A stretch of DNA of 64,000 bases from Torreya grandis (Eukaryota > Streptophyta > Pinopsida > Cupressales > Taxaceae), in the NCBI GenBank assembly GCA_037957365.1, contig JARHVA010004252.1, positions 1,014,501 to 1,078,500 of the forward strand, in the 5' to 3' direction. Shown here one piece after another: positions 37,603 to 49,734 of this stretch; position 1 is the stretch's first letter; every line of letters starts with the position of its first letter. The notes below the pieces were generated by a model that worked only from the letters and a program-made list of their open reading frames with translations, had not been told where the DNA came from and did no database searches. Position numbers and translations under genes: made by a program.

Positions 37603-39600
37603 ATGTCACCTAAAACAAAGTAAGTAAAACCAAAGTCAAAACCCACAAATATGAATCTTATATCTAAGATCAAGATAATAGGTCAATGACATTCAAATCA
37701 ACTTATCACAGACTTAATTGACTCCCTAGTTACCACTTCAATTCATAATAAGGCTTCAAAAGAACATGAAGATATGATGGATAGTATGTAATAAATATTA
37801 GATGAGAACATTACCACAGTGGATCAAGGTAATCTGAATGAATAGGTAAAGTCACAAGAGACCTTACAAGAGGTTCCATTTCACATGGAACATACATTCT
37901 TCAATAATCAAGAACATCTTATTACTTTAAAAATTTAAAAACCCAAACATTCAATTTGATTTGAGGAAATCCATCAAACAAACTAAAGATTTATAAATAA
38001 ATATAGACATTTCTAAAATCAACAAAACACAAAACAACCAAATTCACTGAATGTTTTACAACCCAAGAATGAATGGCCTATGTTCTCAACTCAAACAACA
38101 AATCAGCACCAAATCATGGATCGAAAGGTATATGCTCCCTATAGATCCATAAAAAAGTAGGGGCACATTCCACCCCAACAACAATAAAATTAGGGGCACA
38201 TTCCACCCTAATAACAACAAAATTAGGGGCACATTCCACCCCAACAATAACAAAACTATGGGCACATTTCACCCCAATAGCAATAGAATTAGGGGCACAT
38301 TCCACCCCAACAACATATTATCCAATCCACAAATTCACCAAACATGCAAGAATGTAATTCTATGAAGGAAATTGCCAAAATATTGGAGATAAACAATAGG
38401 GTCAAAAAGTACAAATTTGATGAGATATACCCATATCCATTTCATTTATCTATTCTCCAAAACCCCTTTCCACCTCACTTTGAGCCACCCAAATTTGACA
38501 AATACAAAGGGAAAGGAGATCTGTGTGAACACATATAAGCATTCTTCATCTTATGTCAAGAGGTTACTTATAGTAGTGAGTACTTATTACGACTATTTTC
38601 ACAAAGTTTAGTGGGACAAGCTCTAGATTGGCTACTTAAATTACCCAAGGGATCAGTTACAAATTGGAATGACTTATCAAAAAAATTTGTTAACCATTTA
38701 GCATAAAACATATAACATGAATTGATTGTTTTTGACTTATGCAAAGCTAAACAACATGATGGTGAAAGTTTTGTTACGTATCTACAAAGGTGGAGAGCAT
38801 TACTAGGCCACTTTCAACATAATTTACTAGATAAATAGTTGGCTGATATCTTTGCACAAAATTTGCATCCCAAAGTTATACATAATATATGGTTAGCTTT
38901 TGTTTACTCATTTGAAGAAATTATTGACAAAGGAGTGCAAATTGAGAATGCTCTTATTGCTAGGGGCCTTGTTAATATCTTTGCATAAGGATAAGTGTCT
39001 AATAAGACTACATCACTAGCTCCTCAAATAGTTATGCAAGATAAGTCTAAGGTATTTCACAAAAATAAGAACATGGTTGGAAATGGGGTGATAGAAACAA
39101 GACATGTACAAATGGTATAGATTATGCCTCCTCCAAATGTATAATTAACTCCCTCAAAGCCGCTACCTAATTTGAAAAGATAACCTCCACAAAGTCAATT
39201 TCATAACATTTTTAGAGTCTTTAATAAGTTAAGAGAATAGGTTGAATTAGTATTACAAAAGCTCATTATAGCTAATGTAATTATATGGCTAGTATCAAGG
39301 CCATTTCCTCAAGATCAACCAAAAATAGACTGGTAAAAAAAGAATAAATGGTATAACTTTCATCATGTTGCTAGTCACGATGCATATCATTACATTCAAT
39401 TGTGACATATTATTCAGGAATTTATTGAAAATGGTGAGGTATAAATTAATTTGGCCCCTAATCAGGACACAAATCAAGATATGGGAATCTACAAAGACCC
39501 CTTTCCTTGACATGATCCACCACCACCAAAAAATAATTAAAATGATCGCAACAATGATAGAGATAGAATAAAAACCATGAATAGGATCAAAATCATAATG
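37603..39600 (+). pseudogene. gag: gag pseudogene of element C
   Basis: It probably starts at ATG 37603 (MSPKTK) and runs through a Gln/Asn/Pro-rich, disordered N-terminal part that includes a 33-bp coding minisatellite. The capsid part (38440-38960) reads FEPPKFDKYKGKGDLCEHI, SQSLVGQALDWLLKLPKG, WNDLSKKFVNHLA, GESFVTYLQRWRALLGHF and EEIIDKGVQIENALI. A knuckle with spacing 1-4-9-14 lies at 39352-39393, but both cysteines are Tyr (the ligands read Y, H, H, Y). It is followed by HIIQEFIENGEV and DMGIYKDPFP. Several TAG/TAA stops. Confidence 0.8.
38150..38312 (+). repeat. 33-bp coding minisatellite, five units, in gag of element C
   Basis: 'attaggggcacattccacc' recurs five times with a 33-bp period. 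In the plus frame it encodes IRGTFHPNNNK repeats with small variations, and the period keeps the frame. A minus-strand frame through it (38305-38114) is a shadow. Confidence 0.9.
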
Positions 39601-40029
39601 AGCATAATCAAGATCATGATCCCCACACTAATAATGTGGCTTATAACAGTGTGCGTTATGACTATAATAACATTATGAGATGCATTTATTTAACCCACAT
39701 TTCCACTATTACTATGATGCCATGTGGCCAATCTAATGTTCCTTTCAACACAAGACACATCATTATAGGGTCATCACCCTCTCCCCCTAGTAATACCATG
39801 TTGATTTTGTATCATCACATTGCTACTTCATTTACATGAGTTACTAATTCTGAACAATAGTACCATTCTTTTAGAGGCTCCTCACTGACCCAAAATTATA
39901 GTAATATCATTAATCACCCATAAATCACCATCAAAGGCCCTTTTCCTCATCCTTTTAATTATAATGACTCCTTGCCACCTCTAGCCTATGCAGTTAAAAC
40001 TAGACACCTGTGAGTTACCATCATGGGCC

Positions 40030-41650
40030 CTTCACCCACTTCTTTCTATAGACCCAATGAGAACATTGTTCTAATGATTCCAAAGTTGAATACTATCCCA
40101 AAAAATACTAAACTAGTTCAATCTACAATTCAAAGGGCTTATAGTCTAATGGGCCAATTAGATAAAAACCCTATGCAAATTTCCATATTAGAACTCTTGT
40201 GGACATCTGATGTCCATAGAACCATCCTCAAATTTTATTTACAAAAGTCTATTGTGCCTAATGATATAAACCTTGATCATTTTTATAACCTAATTGGATA
40301 TTTGTCTTCATTTTGACAAATCATGTTTGATCAAAATGACATGTCCACCCTTGGCCCAAACCATAATAACCCACTATACATTGAGATAATCATTACAGAT
40401 CACAAGATCAAGTAGGTTATTATAGATAATGGTTCATGGATGAACATCATATCTCTTAAATTAGTGTGATGATTAGGTTACATAGATAAAGGCATTCAAC
40501 CAAAGACTATTACAATCAAGGCTTATGACAATTCTAAGAGGGAGTCATCTGGTATAATTTAGTTGCCAGTCATAGTTGGGGCTATTTATCATCATATGCT
40601 ATTCCATATTATGGATATTGATCTTCCTTATAACATACTTCTTAGTCATCCTTGGATCCATGAAGTATAGGTATTTCTATCTACCCTTCACCAATGCCTT
40701 AAATTTCCCCATGATGGGATTAAGTTTACTAATCCCACTAATCAATAGCCATACCAATATTGCAAACACATCAAAGTAGAGTTGTAAAATTATAACTATT
40801 ATCCATGTTCTAAATTCATTTCAAAGAAAAACAAAGCCATCATTTCTCATCCATCTCCATCTAATTATATTGACCCTGGTGATTTAAACTCCACTTCAAT
40901 TGATCCATTTCTTACAGCTCTAGCCAAACAAGTGATTATTCAAGATGCAAGCATTTCCATGTATCATCTAAAGGATGTCCTCCATATTTCAAGGTTACCA
41001 AAATCCCCTAAATAATTTGGTATGCCTAAAACTTCTCAAACTCATAATATACTTGATTATATTTGGAAACCAAAGAAGAAGCAACCAAAACCTCCTATGG
41101 TTTTTGTGCCTATAATCACACCAAAGAAAGATCAAGAGGCTTTTACCAAGGGAGATTGGTTATATTATTATGGCCTTGTGGATTGCTTTTAGAATCCAAA
41201 GTATCCTATCCCTAATAGGATAATGGATCATCTTGACTATATAAGGAAAGGCCTTAGCCCCCAAGTGTAAGGAATTTTAGAACCCTTATCAGCTAGAGAT
41301 GTCAATGGGAATCATGGTCTCAAATTTAAACCACCAGAGGATGACCTCATAACATTTGGTAGTGATTCTTCTAAAGTGACTGGTAATGAGACTCCTAGCG
41401 GTGATGCAACATCACATTATAGCCTTTTCAATGATCTTGATGATTCAAATTTGTTTGATTCAAATGCCATATTGACCATAACACCTATTGGAGCTTCCCA
41501 TCCTAAAGCAAAAACCCATCCTAGTGGTGCTTCCCTTCCTAAAGCAGGACATTATATCTTTACCATTGGTACTTCCCATCCGGAAGCAAACCCTCATTTT
41601 AAACTATGCCTTTGCTATCCTAAACTCATAGATTGGGATCAATAAAATTT
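40030..41650 (+). pseudogene. Protease and spacer region of element C
   Basis: Upstream linker: AYSLMGQLDKNPMQISILEL, a conserved pre-protease segment also seen in element D (AYDIVDQLKNTLAKISMLEI). Protease: YIEIIITDHKIK, then IIDNGSWMNIISLKLV with the catalytic Asp kept at 40425-40427, followed by TITIKAYDNSKRESSGII, IDLPYNILLSHPWIHEV and STLHQCLKFPHDG. The family pattern is DGGS; here the second residue is Asn. The spacer after it carries repeated GASHPKA-type units (41487-41590). It ends at TAA 41643-41645. Confidence 0.8.
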
Positions 41651-41910
41651 AGTCATATGCCTTAATGAGTTTCAAAATGAAGAATCAATTATAGAATACA
41701 TGGGCCTACGAGATGAATTCCCCATTGGTGATTATAAATAGGGTTTTTATTTTTCATTGAATTCTTCTACCTACTTTGGAGAGTAGGAAAACTTTCTTGG
41801 TCATAATAAAGAATAACATCAATATATTCAAGTGAAAACCTCTTTGAGGCACTTGTTAATTAGGGAAAAATTAAATAAAAGACAAGCCTTCGAGTGAAAA
41901 CCTACTCTAG

Positions 41911-43650
41911 GTGATCCTAGGTGAGAAATTTTTCTCATCCCCTCAAGACGTAAAAAGTCCATCTAGCCCAAGTTCCCTAGATAGTACAAGCATCTCTTCA
42001 GAACAACATCAAATATTTGAGTGTCTTGCTCTTGAGTTTCTAGAGGTATTTACCAATTGGCCTTTACTTCAGAAGGTAGATTCTAATTCTTCATATTATC
42101 TAGATCTTTATGAGGAACAAAAAAAATATATGGTAGAAGATGATGATCATGACCATATATTGTCTACAATTCTAGAAGATGTATCCACACTCCTTATGGA
42201 GAGCATAATAGAAGTGAATTTGGGAACCTATGAGGATCCCAAAAAAAATTATCTTAGATCTTCTCTTATTGAATTAGGACATGAACATATTATATCCATT
42301 CTTAAGGATTATATAGACATCTTTGCATGGGTATATTCTAACATGTCAGGCTTGGATCTAGATTTACTTGTGCATCATCTAGTTGTTCACCCTGATGCTA
42401 AACTAGTCAAGCAAAAGTTAAGAAAGATGCATCTATGCATCGCCCTTTTGGTTAAGGCTGAGTTGGAGAAGTTATTAGGAGCTAATTTTATTAGACCACT
42501 AGATTGATCTGAATGGATTTCTAACATAGTGCCAGTAAATAAAAAGACCCTATGCATACATGTTTATATTGATTTTTGTGATATCAACAAGGTATGTCCC
42601 AAAGATGATTTTCCTCTACCCAACATCAACATGATTATTGATTTAAATTCTAGGTACGAGATGATATCCTTAATGGATGGATTTTTTGGTTATAATCAGA
42701 TCAAGATAGCTCGTAAACATCATCATAGGACCACGTTCACCACTCCATGGGGGTAATTTTGTTACCAAGTCATGCCATTTAGTTTGAAGAATGTTGGAAC
42801 CACATATCAATGTGAAATGACTATCATCTTCTATGACATGATGCATGACATTTTTTAGGACTATGTTGATGATATACTATCAAAATAAAGAATAAGAGTT
42901 GGACACCTTGACATTATATGAAGAATATTTTAGAGGCTTCGTACATATAAAGTCTGCTTGAATCCAAATAAATGTGTCTTTGGAGTCACATCAAGAAAAT
43001 TACTAGGGTTCATTGTATCAAAATGAGGAATTGAAGTCGACCCTATAAAGGTCACCATTATTATGGAAATACCTCCACCCAACAATCTTAAATAGTTCTA
43101 CAAGGTAAGATCCAGTTTATACGTAGGTTCATTTCTCAACTAGTAGATAAGTGCCACCCATTTACCCATCTCTTAAAGAAATGGGTGAAATTTTAGTCAT
43201 ATTAAAAATTTTAGATAGCATTTGAAAATCTCAAAACATACTTAGCCAATCCACCAATCTTATGCCCTCCAACATAAGGAAAACCATTGCTTCTTTACAT
43301 ATCAACTACAAAATATACATTGGCAGCACTTTTGGCTCATCATGATGATCATGGTAAAGAACATGTGGTTTATTATTTAAGCCACACATTAGTCACCTAT
43401 GAACATAATTATATGCCTATTGAGAAGGAATGTTTAGCTATGGTTTTCACCACTTAGAAGTTGTGACATTATATGCTAAATAATAAAACTTTTATTATCA
43501 CCAAGGTAGATCCTCTCAAGTTCCTCTTATCTAAATCATCTCTCCAAAGATGCATGGATAAATGGATTATGATCCTCAATTAGTTTGATATTGAATACCA
43601 AAATTAGAAGGAAATAAAAGGGAAAATTCTTGTAGACCAACTTGTAGAAT
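41911..43650 (+). pseudogene. Reverse transcriptase and RNase H of element C
   Basis: An open frame of 198 codons (41911-42507) leads in: HEHIISILKDYIDIFAWVYS, HHLVVHPDAKLVKQKLRKMH, LEKLLGANFIRPLD. The core follows: SNIVPVNKKT, IDFCDINKVCPKDDFPLPNI, SLMDGFFGYNQIKIA, HHRTTFTTPWG and the intact catalytic YVDD at 42862-42873, then NPNKCVFGVTSRKLLGFIVS. RNase H (about 43290-43480): YISTTKYTLAALLAHHDDHG, VVYYLSHTLVTYEHNYMPIE, KECLAMVF. This polymerase motif is better preserved than in A, but there are in-frame stops throughout. Confidence 0.88.
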
Positions 43651-43734
43651 CTCCTATTAAAACCACTCAACCTCTCAACGTTGACCTTCTAGATGATTAT
43701 ATCATGATGATAGAACAAGCATCATAAGAGTTGG

Positions 43735-44130
43735 AGTAGTGGATATTGTATTTTGATGGATCCTTCACATCCTAAGGATATGGAGCTGGCATATTGTTTA
43801 TAATTCCATAATGGGATTTGATCTCCAAAGCCTTCCATATATAATTTTAGTGTACAAATAATATGGCTAAATATGAGGCATTAGTTGTAGGGCTCCATCT
43901 TGCCATACAGTGGCATATTCAAAGCTTAAAGGTCTATGGAGATTCACATCTAATCATAAATCAGATAATTGATTAGTATCAAACAAGAGATGATAAGATT
44001 ATCCCTTACAAGAAAAATGTTGATAACCTTAAAAGACATTTTAAATAGTTGTAGTTTGAGCAAGTTCCACAAGTCAACAATAGGTCTGTTGATGCCATGG
44101 AAACAATTAGTTCCATAATTCAAATGAATG
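43735..44130 (+). pseudogene. Second (archaeal/plant-type) RNase H of element C
   Basis: It reads WILYFDGSFTS, GYGAGILFIIP, CTNNMAKYEALVVGLHLAI, LKVYGDSHLIINQIID and NRSVDAMETISS. The acidic residues are all visible: D (YFDGS, 43755-43757), E (KYEAL), D (YGDS) and D (SVDAM). It lies after the reverse transcriptase RNase H and before integrase, the usual Tat order, in contrast with elements A and B. Confidence 0.85.
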
Positions 44131-44379
44131 ATAGTGATAAAGAGTATCAGTTTTTGATTGAAAATATTATTTAGCCAACACATATTTTATCAAATTTAGA
44201 GAGGATATGCACCATTTTTAATCCTAATCTCTCACCTAATTTACCATGGTACCAATATTTTTATAACTATTTCCATAGCCATGTCTTTCCTGCCAACCTT
44301 TCCAATAACCAACAAAAAAATTTCCTTCATCACCTAACACATTATATCCTCCTTGGAAACATGATTTATTGAAAAGGAT

Positions 44380-45500
44380 ATGATGGAATGATTTTTAATT
44401 ATTTATCTTTGGGAGAATCTAAGCTGGAACTAAAGGAGGTTCATGAAATAATGTGTGGGGCCCCTACTAATGGTGTAGTCCTAGCAAAGAAACTTCTTAG
44501 AACAGGTTATTATTGGCCCAAAATGGAGACATATGCTTGTAAATATGTAAAGAAGTGTGTTCCTTGTTAGCATTATGGAAACTTGATACATGCACCTTCC
44601 TTACCATTGCAGCCAATTACAACACCATGGCCATTCTCAACATGGGGTCTTGATCTCACTAGAAAAATTAACCCAACATTGTTAGATGGCCATAAACACA
44701 TTTTGACTACAAATGAGTACTTTATAAAATAGATTGAGGCCATTCCTCTCACTTATGTTATTGGGAAACAAATAGCCAAATTAATTCGTTAACATATCAT
44801 CTATTGATATGGCATCCCACCCTGTATTATATCTGATAATGGTGGATCCTTTGTAAACCAAGATGTCAAAGCTCTTTGTGAAAAAATCAAGATCAAGCAT
44901 AAGAAATCAACTCCATATAACTTGCAAGGAAATAGACAAGCTAAGTCATTAAATAAAACTATTCTAGCAATCTTTATAAAGATTGTCAATGATTCTAGCC
45001 ATAATTGACACTTGTAACTCTTGCCTACCCTCTCAGCTTATAGAACCAATCATAGCACCCCAACTAGAGTTACTCTGTAGTCCCTTGTTTTTGGCACTGA
45101 AGCTATCATCCTTATCGAGATTGAGATCCCATAATTAATAATATCATTATATCACATTGAAGATGATAAAGACTATATATCCTCATAGTTGCAAGAACTA
45201 TAATTTCTTGATGGTAAGCATTTGGCTGCCCTAGAAAACTTGTAGGCCTATCAGAATAGATTATGGAGAAGCTATAAAAAATGCATTCTCCCTCAAGAAT
45301 TTGAGGTTCATGACTTACTTTTGAAAGATAACTAGAAGAACATGAATGTTTAACCTAAAAAAAAGTCAATTTTTAACCTAATTAGTTAGGACCATACATT
45401 GTGTTGACAAACTATGGATCAAGAGCATATCGATTGGATAAACCTAATGGTGAAGAAATTTTAGAGAAAATGAACATCATACACCTTAAGAGGTTGTATG
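44380..45500 (+). pseudogene. Integrase of element C, catalytic Glu mutated
   Basis: Zinc-binding part: EVHEIMCGAPTNGVVLAKKL, TGYYWPKMETYACKYVKKCV, PC. The first His pair is EVH plus an expected GGH that now reads CGA. Core: STWGLDLTRKI with D at 44652-44654, CIISDNGGSFVNQDV with D at 44835-44837, then STPYNLQGNRQAKSLNKT, where the third catalytic residue is Lys (AAG, 44943-44945), a single G-to-A change from GAG. The C-terminal part is recognisable to about 45500 (TLRGCMNEQI). Inactive. Confidence 0.87.
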
Positions 45501-45509
45501 AATGAACAA

Positions 45510-48500
45510 ATTTGAACCATTATCTATAAGACCCATAACTTGGGGGAAACTTATGCTATCATAATTTTATCTTACCTTGAATAAATTGTATACTACTCAG
45601 GTCCATGTTTCATGAATCTCGATGGTAAAGGCTTTGAACTCTTGGCACTCTAAACACATTCTTCATCCCATTCTAGATTGCTCTCTTCAAAGATGCATAT
45701 TCTTTGTTATGTCTAGGACATGTTATAAATTTGAACATTTTTTTCCCTTAACCAATTATGATCTTGATTATTTCTCATAAACATTATGAACATCTTCAAC
45801 AGTGGTTCTACAAAGCAATTTAGCTAGGACAATCTTGTGTAGCTTCTGACAAGTGAACAACCACATCCTTTTAGTACAAGTATTTTTATATTTTATTGTT
45901 TTAATCAATAACCTCACTCTCACTGATTTGTGAGCATGGGTCATTACAGTTAGCTTAGCTATCTTATTGGAACCTCTACTCTCAGGACATGTATTTCCTC
46001 GAATAGAAGGTCCCACCTTATGTATATTTTATCCTAAAAACACCAAAAACATTAAAAATAATTTGAAAATACCAAAAACATCATAATATGATACAAAAAA
46101 GAATTAAAAAATTTATCTCACACTTCTGTACATTTGTACATTCTCATTCCACCATCCCACACTCTCACCATTTTATTAGCACGTATTAAGTTTGAATGCT
46201 CTCGCTATTTTGTGAGCAACTATTAAGTTTGAAAACTCTTGTCATTTTGTGAGAAACTATTAAGATTGAATGCTCTTTCCATTTTTTGAGCAACTGTTAA
46301 GTTTGAATGCTCTCATCATTTTGTGAGTAACTATTAAGATTGAATGCTCTCACCATTTTATGAGCAATTGTTAAGTTTGAATGCTCTCATCATTTTGAAA
46401 TATACTATTAAGAAAGAATGTTCTTACCATTTTTCAATCACATGAACACCAATTCATCTTATCTTGTCCCATGTACTTGTTGTTTTACAAGTAAGATCAT
46501 TCTTTCTCATCTCATCAGCTTCTTATTTGACAGAACATTCTCATTTATTTGTCATATCTTCCATATTATTATATAGCATTAATCATGTTGGTCTGATCAT
46601 CATTTTCCTTCTATCCCATTTCTTGAGATAACTACATTTGGCCTAAAGTTCATGTTGGAACATTCATCCATGTAACTATGTAGGTAGTGTCCACTTATCT
46701 TATACATATGGAGTCAGCACGACCAACCCCTTCTTTTTCTTCTCTTCCCCCATTTTTTCTACCATTGTTCCTCTTTAATTAGGGAATAATTTTCATGTAA
46801 TTTTTATTTTTCATGATTTGGTAGAAATTAATGCCTCTACTACACATGCATGAACATTTGTCTTTAAATGAAACTAACTTGGTTTTTGTTTGTGTGTGTT
46901 TATTTAAGTTTTCTTGGTGTTTTGTTGTGTTTTCTTGGTGTTTTGTTGTGCTTTCACACATATCCTTTTATTTTCTTCTCCCTCTTTATTTTTATTACTT
47001 TTTGTCTTATTCTTGGTCTTGTGTTTCTTTGTCTTGTTTTTCTATTTGCTTTTGTTTTTCTCTTTTGTGTTCAAAAATGCCTTGATGGTCCACATGGATC
47101 TTGATTATTCATATCTTGGTCTCATGTCATTAAGATGTTCTTGCCTTTTATTTTTAAACATTTTTGTTCCTACTTAATTCTTGATAGATCATATCTTTCT
47201 TCAAGTTAGATTCATTTATGTTTATCTTTTTCTTTGTTTTTGATTTTTTATTTAAATGTAAATTGATGTAACTCTAGTTTTGGTCATTGTTTTACCATTA
47301 TCCTTAGTTATAAGTATTCACATTTGAACTGGCTTAGCACAATTGGAATATTATGTCATTATAATTTATTCATACTTATGATTCCTAATTTATTTTTCTA
47401 TATCAAGCACCTTGTGCTTAGGTCTCAAGGTCTTAACGTCAACATCATCTCCGATGAACGATTCTCAAGAACACTTTGTGACACCTAGGCTCATGATATG
47501 GAATTAAGATTCTAGGTAACATGTATTTTAACACTCAAATATATGCTTAGACATGAATCTCTTCACATAAATTGTGAGTTTAATCAATTCTTGGTCATTT
47601 TTCATCATCCTTCCTTCCATTCTCTCCCAAAATTGGGTGAAGTACATTGGCCTGATGTTCATCTTAGAACTTGAGTCCATGAAACTATATGGGCAATACT
47701 TAATTTCTATTGAGGTGATATCATCTATATCCATTATTATTTTCATATCTCTCATCACTTTGTGCATTCTCATATGCTTAGTTTTATATGGATTTATAAG
47801 CCATTACACCATCGCATGTACATTTGCTCCCACTCACTTTAACCTATCTTCTGGGTTATATCCTTGAGCTATTTTACTTGTTAAATTACCCATGTTAGGG
47901 AACAACATCTAAAAAACATCTAAATCAAATCATATCTATAAGGTAAAATCATTATTTATTCTTTATCAATGATCAAAATTTGTCGTACTGGGGCACAACT
48001 ATTTCATCACGATCACATTTGATCTACTGGGGCACTTCTTATTATCTTCTCTTTAGATACCCCATTATAGTGGTGCTTCCCTTCATAAAGTAGAATGTTT
48101 TCTCTTTTTATTTAATTCTAATCTCTACAAATTAAATCCCATGATGGAAATATTTAGTGTGCAACTTGTCTCAAGATTGATCAATGTTGTAAACACATGG
48201 CTTGTACTCTCAAATTGGGTAAGTTTAAAGTGTGTCCCTTACATTTATAGATTGTATCTTTCCTATTCCCCCCATATTTAGGGATTATCATAAATCTAAT
48301 TATATTTTGATCATTGATGGTAATCATATGTGTAAGCATTATCTTGTCTATATGTGATCTATTCCCTGGGTTAATCTCTCACTTTCTCTCTCTATTCAAG
48401 AGTTCATCCTTCTCTTTCATCTTAGTATGCCCTCTCAAGGGGGACTCATGGGTCTATTCCAATTTATTATTGAAAAATATTTTCTTTTAAAATACATTGC

Positions 48501-48525
48501 TTTAATTGAATGTCTTGATATGCCT
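45510..48525 (+). other. 3' non-coding region of element C
   Basis: About 3 kb without a recognisable gene. It contains an A-rich stretch (46030-46110), a 37-bp minisatellite (46146-46440), a duplicated 'tttcttggtgttttgttgtg' (about 46910-46950) and a 23-bp near copy of coding sequence (48068-48090). Hydrophobic frames at 46831-47177 are T-rich chance frames. No extra ORF could be supported. Confidence 0.6.
46146..46440 (+). repeat. 37-bp minisatellite, about seven units
   Basis: Units of 'attaagtttgaatgctctc…cattttgtgagcaact' start at 46184, 46222, 46259, 46296, 46333, 46370 and 46406 (spacing 36-38), with a partial unit before. 'attaagattg' and 'gttaagtttg' variants alternate in the middle units. 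Confidence 0.9.
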
Positions 48526-48543
48526 TTTCAAATAGGGTAAAAA
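48526..48543 (+). other. Polypurine tract of element C
   Basis: 'aaatagggtaaaaa' lies directly before the 3' LTR start at 48544. It is probably a mutated version of an AAAGGGGGCAAAA-type tract, as seen in element D. Confidence 0.65.
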
Positions 48544-49729
48544 TGTAGACATCCAATTCCTAACACCATTTGTGTCAAAATTGTCAATCTTACTCAAATT
48601 TCACTCAAATGCACATTTTAGGTCAAAATATATAAAGCATCCTAAATGGTTCAAACTTGTCATTTAAAAGTGTTAATTTATGTCAAATTATCCCTAAATA
48701 GGTCAATTTATTTTATGGGCTAGCTAACTTTGGTCATATCATTTTGAGTTAGAATGACAATTTTGACATTTAGTGCTTTGGATCACTCTCTTCTTCTAAT
48801 TCATTGGTACACATCACATACCTTTGTTATTTATTTTTTGAAACATCCTAAATGGGAATATGGTTCCAACACATCTAGCATCACCTTCTAATTCTTCTCA
48901 AGTCAAATTACAACCTAGTAATATGACTTTCTGACCATTTTGATTAATTGAGGGCCAATTTTCAAATAATTGCACAATGTTGATTAACCTTGTTTAAGGA
49001 TAATTAATCCAAATCAAGAGATTAAGTGGATTTTCCATGATAGTTGTTGAATATTTCTTTTTGAAAATTGATTCTTATTATTTGCATCACCTAGTGACAT
49101 CATCTATGGGGTGGTATCCATCAATCCATAAGTGCATAAAATATCAGGATTATGGGTCACCCATGCCCAGTTAATGCCTCTTCAATGCCCCTTCATCCAA
49201 GGTCATGTTGAGGATAATTATGGATTTAATTCTAAATATTAGGAGTATCCTCAACTACACATCTCAATCCTAAGATGGATGGTCATGGTTGATCCTAACC
49301 AATCTCAAAAATATACAAGTAGAGAGGTCATGCATTTCTAAGATATTTTGGTACAAGGTTATTATGCTCAAATATCTCTAAATATTGAACATTGCAAAGT
49401 TATAATGCTAAATTATTTACATAAATCTTCATTGATAGGCTAGTTTAGTGATTTCACATCAAGAGCCTAGGTTTTATGGAGTGTTCTTGAAACATTAGAG
49501 GAGCTTACCACTATTGTTGGCAAAGACAAGGATGCTTGATCAAGGGAAAACATGTTTTTTATTCACATAGGTATGGTGAATCCATTTGGGAAGGTAATAT
49601 GGTGATTTATTTCTTGTTATTCTTTATAATTCCCATAGGAATAGATAGGCTTGGTTAATTAGTTCTTTATGCATGTTTCATGGTTTATGGACTAATTATT
49701 GACTAACTTGATTTATAATCCTCTCTATA
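48544..49729 (+). repeat. 3' LTR of element C (1186 bp)
   Basis: It starts TGTAGACATCCAATT and ends CTCTCTATA (the 5' LTR ends CTCTCTACA, so the terminal CA has mutated). Directly followed by GATAG. Confidence 0.95.
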
Positions 49730-49734
49730 GATAG
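49730..49734. other. Right target-site duplication of element C: GATAG
   Basis: Identical to 35678-35682. After it the D LTR resumes with 'ggactagtgtgatgg', as in the unbroken copy 'ggactggtgtgaggg' near 55585. Confidence 0.95.

Larger units (their letters stand above)
35683..49729 (+). mobile_element. Element C: full-length decayed Tat-like Ty3/Gypsy retrotransposon
   Basis: The length is 14047 bp: 5' LTR, primer-binding-site-like sequence, gag, protease, reverse transcriptase, RNase H, a second RNase H, integrase, a 3' non-coding region of about 3 kb, polypurine tract and 3' LTR. It is flanked by the perfect 5-bp duplication GATAG. Many stops and several frame changes show it is dead. The extra RNase H lies between the usual RNase H and integrase, the standard Tat arrangement. 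The LTRs differ at roughly 15-20% of positions by eye, mostly transitions, so the insertion is old but younger than D. Confidence 0.93.

Noticed and set aside
38114..38305. Minus-strand frame with ECAPNF-type repeats, resembling a repeat protein
   Set aside because: Shadow of the plus-strand 33-bp coding repeat in gag of element C, which lies in frame context with capsid sequence.
46146..46440. Regularly spaced repeats considered as a CRISPR array
   Set aside because: Units are contiguous at 37 bp with no unique spacers, the repeats are imperfect, and the context is a plant-type retrotransposon.
46831..47177. Overlapping hydrophobic frames resembling membrane proteins
   Set aside because: T-rich non-coding DNA of element C; all three frames are equally hydrophobic and there is no family pattern.
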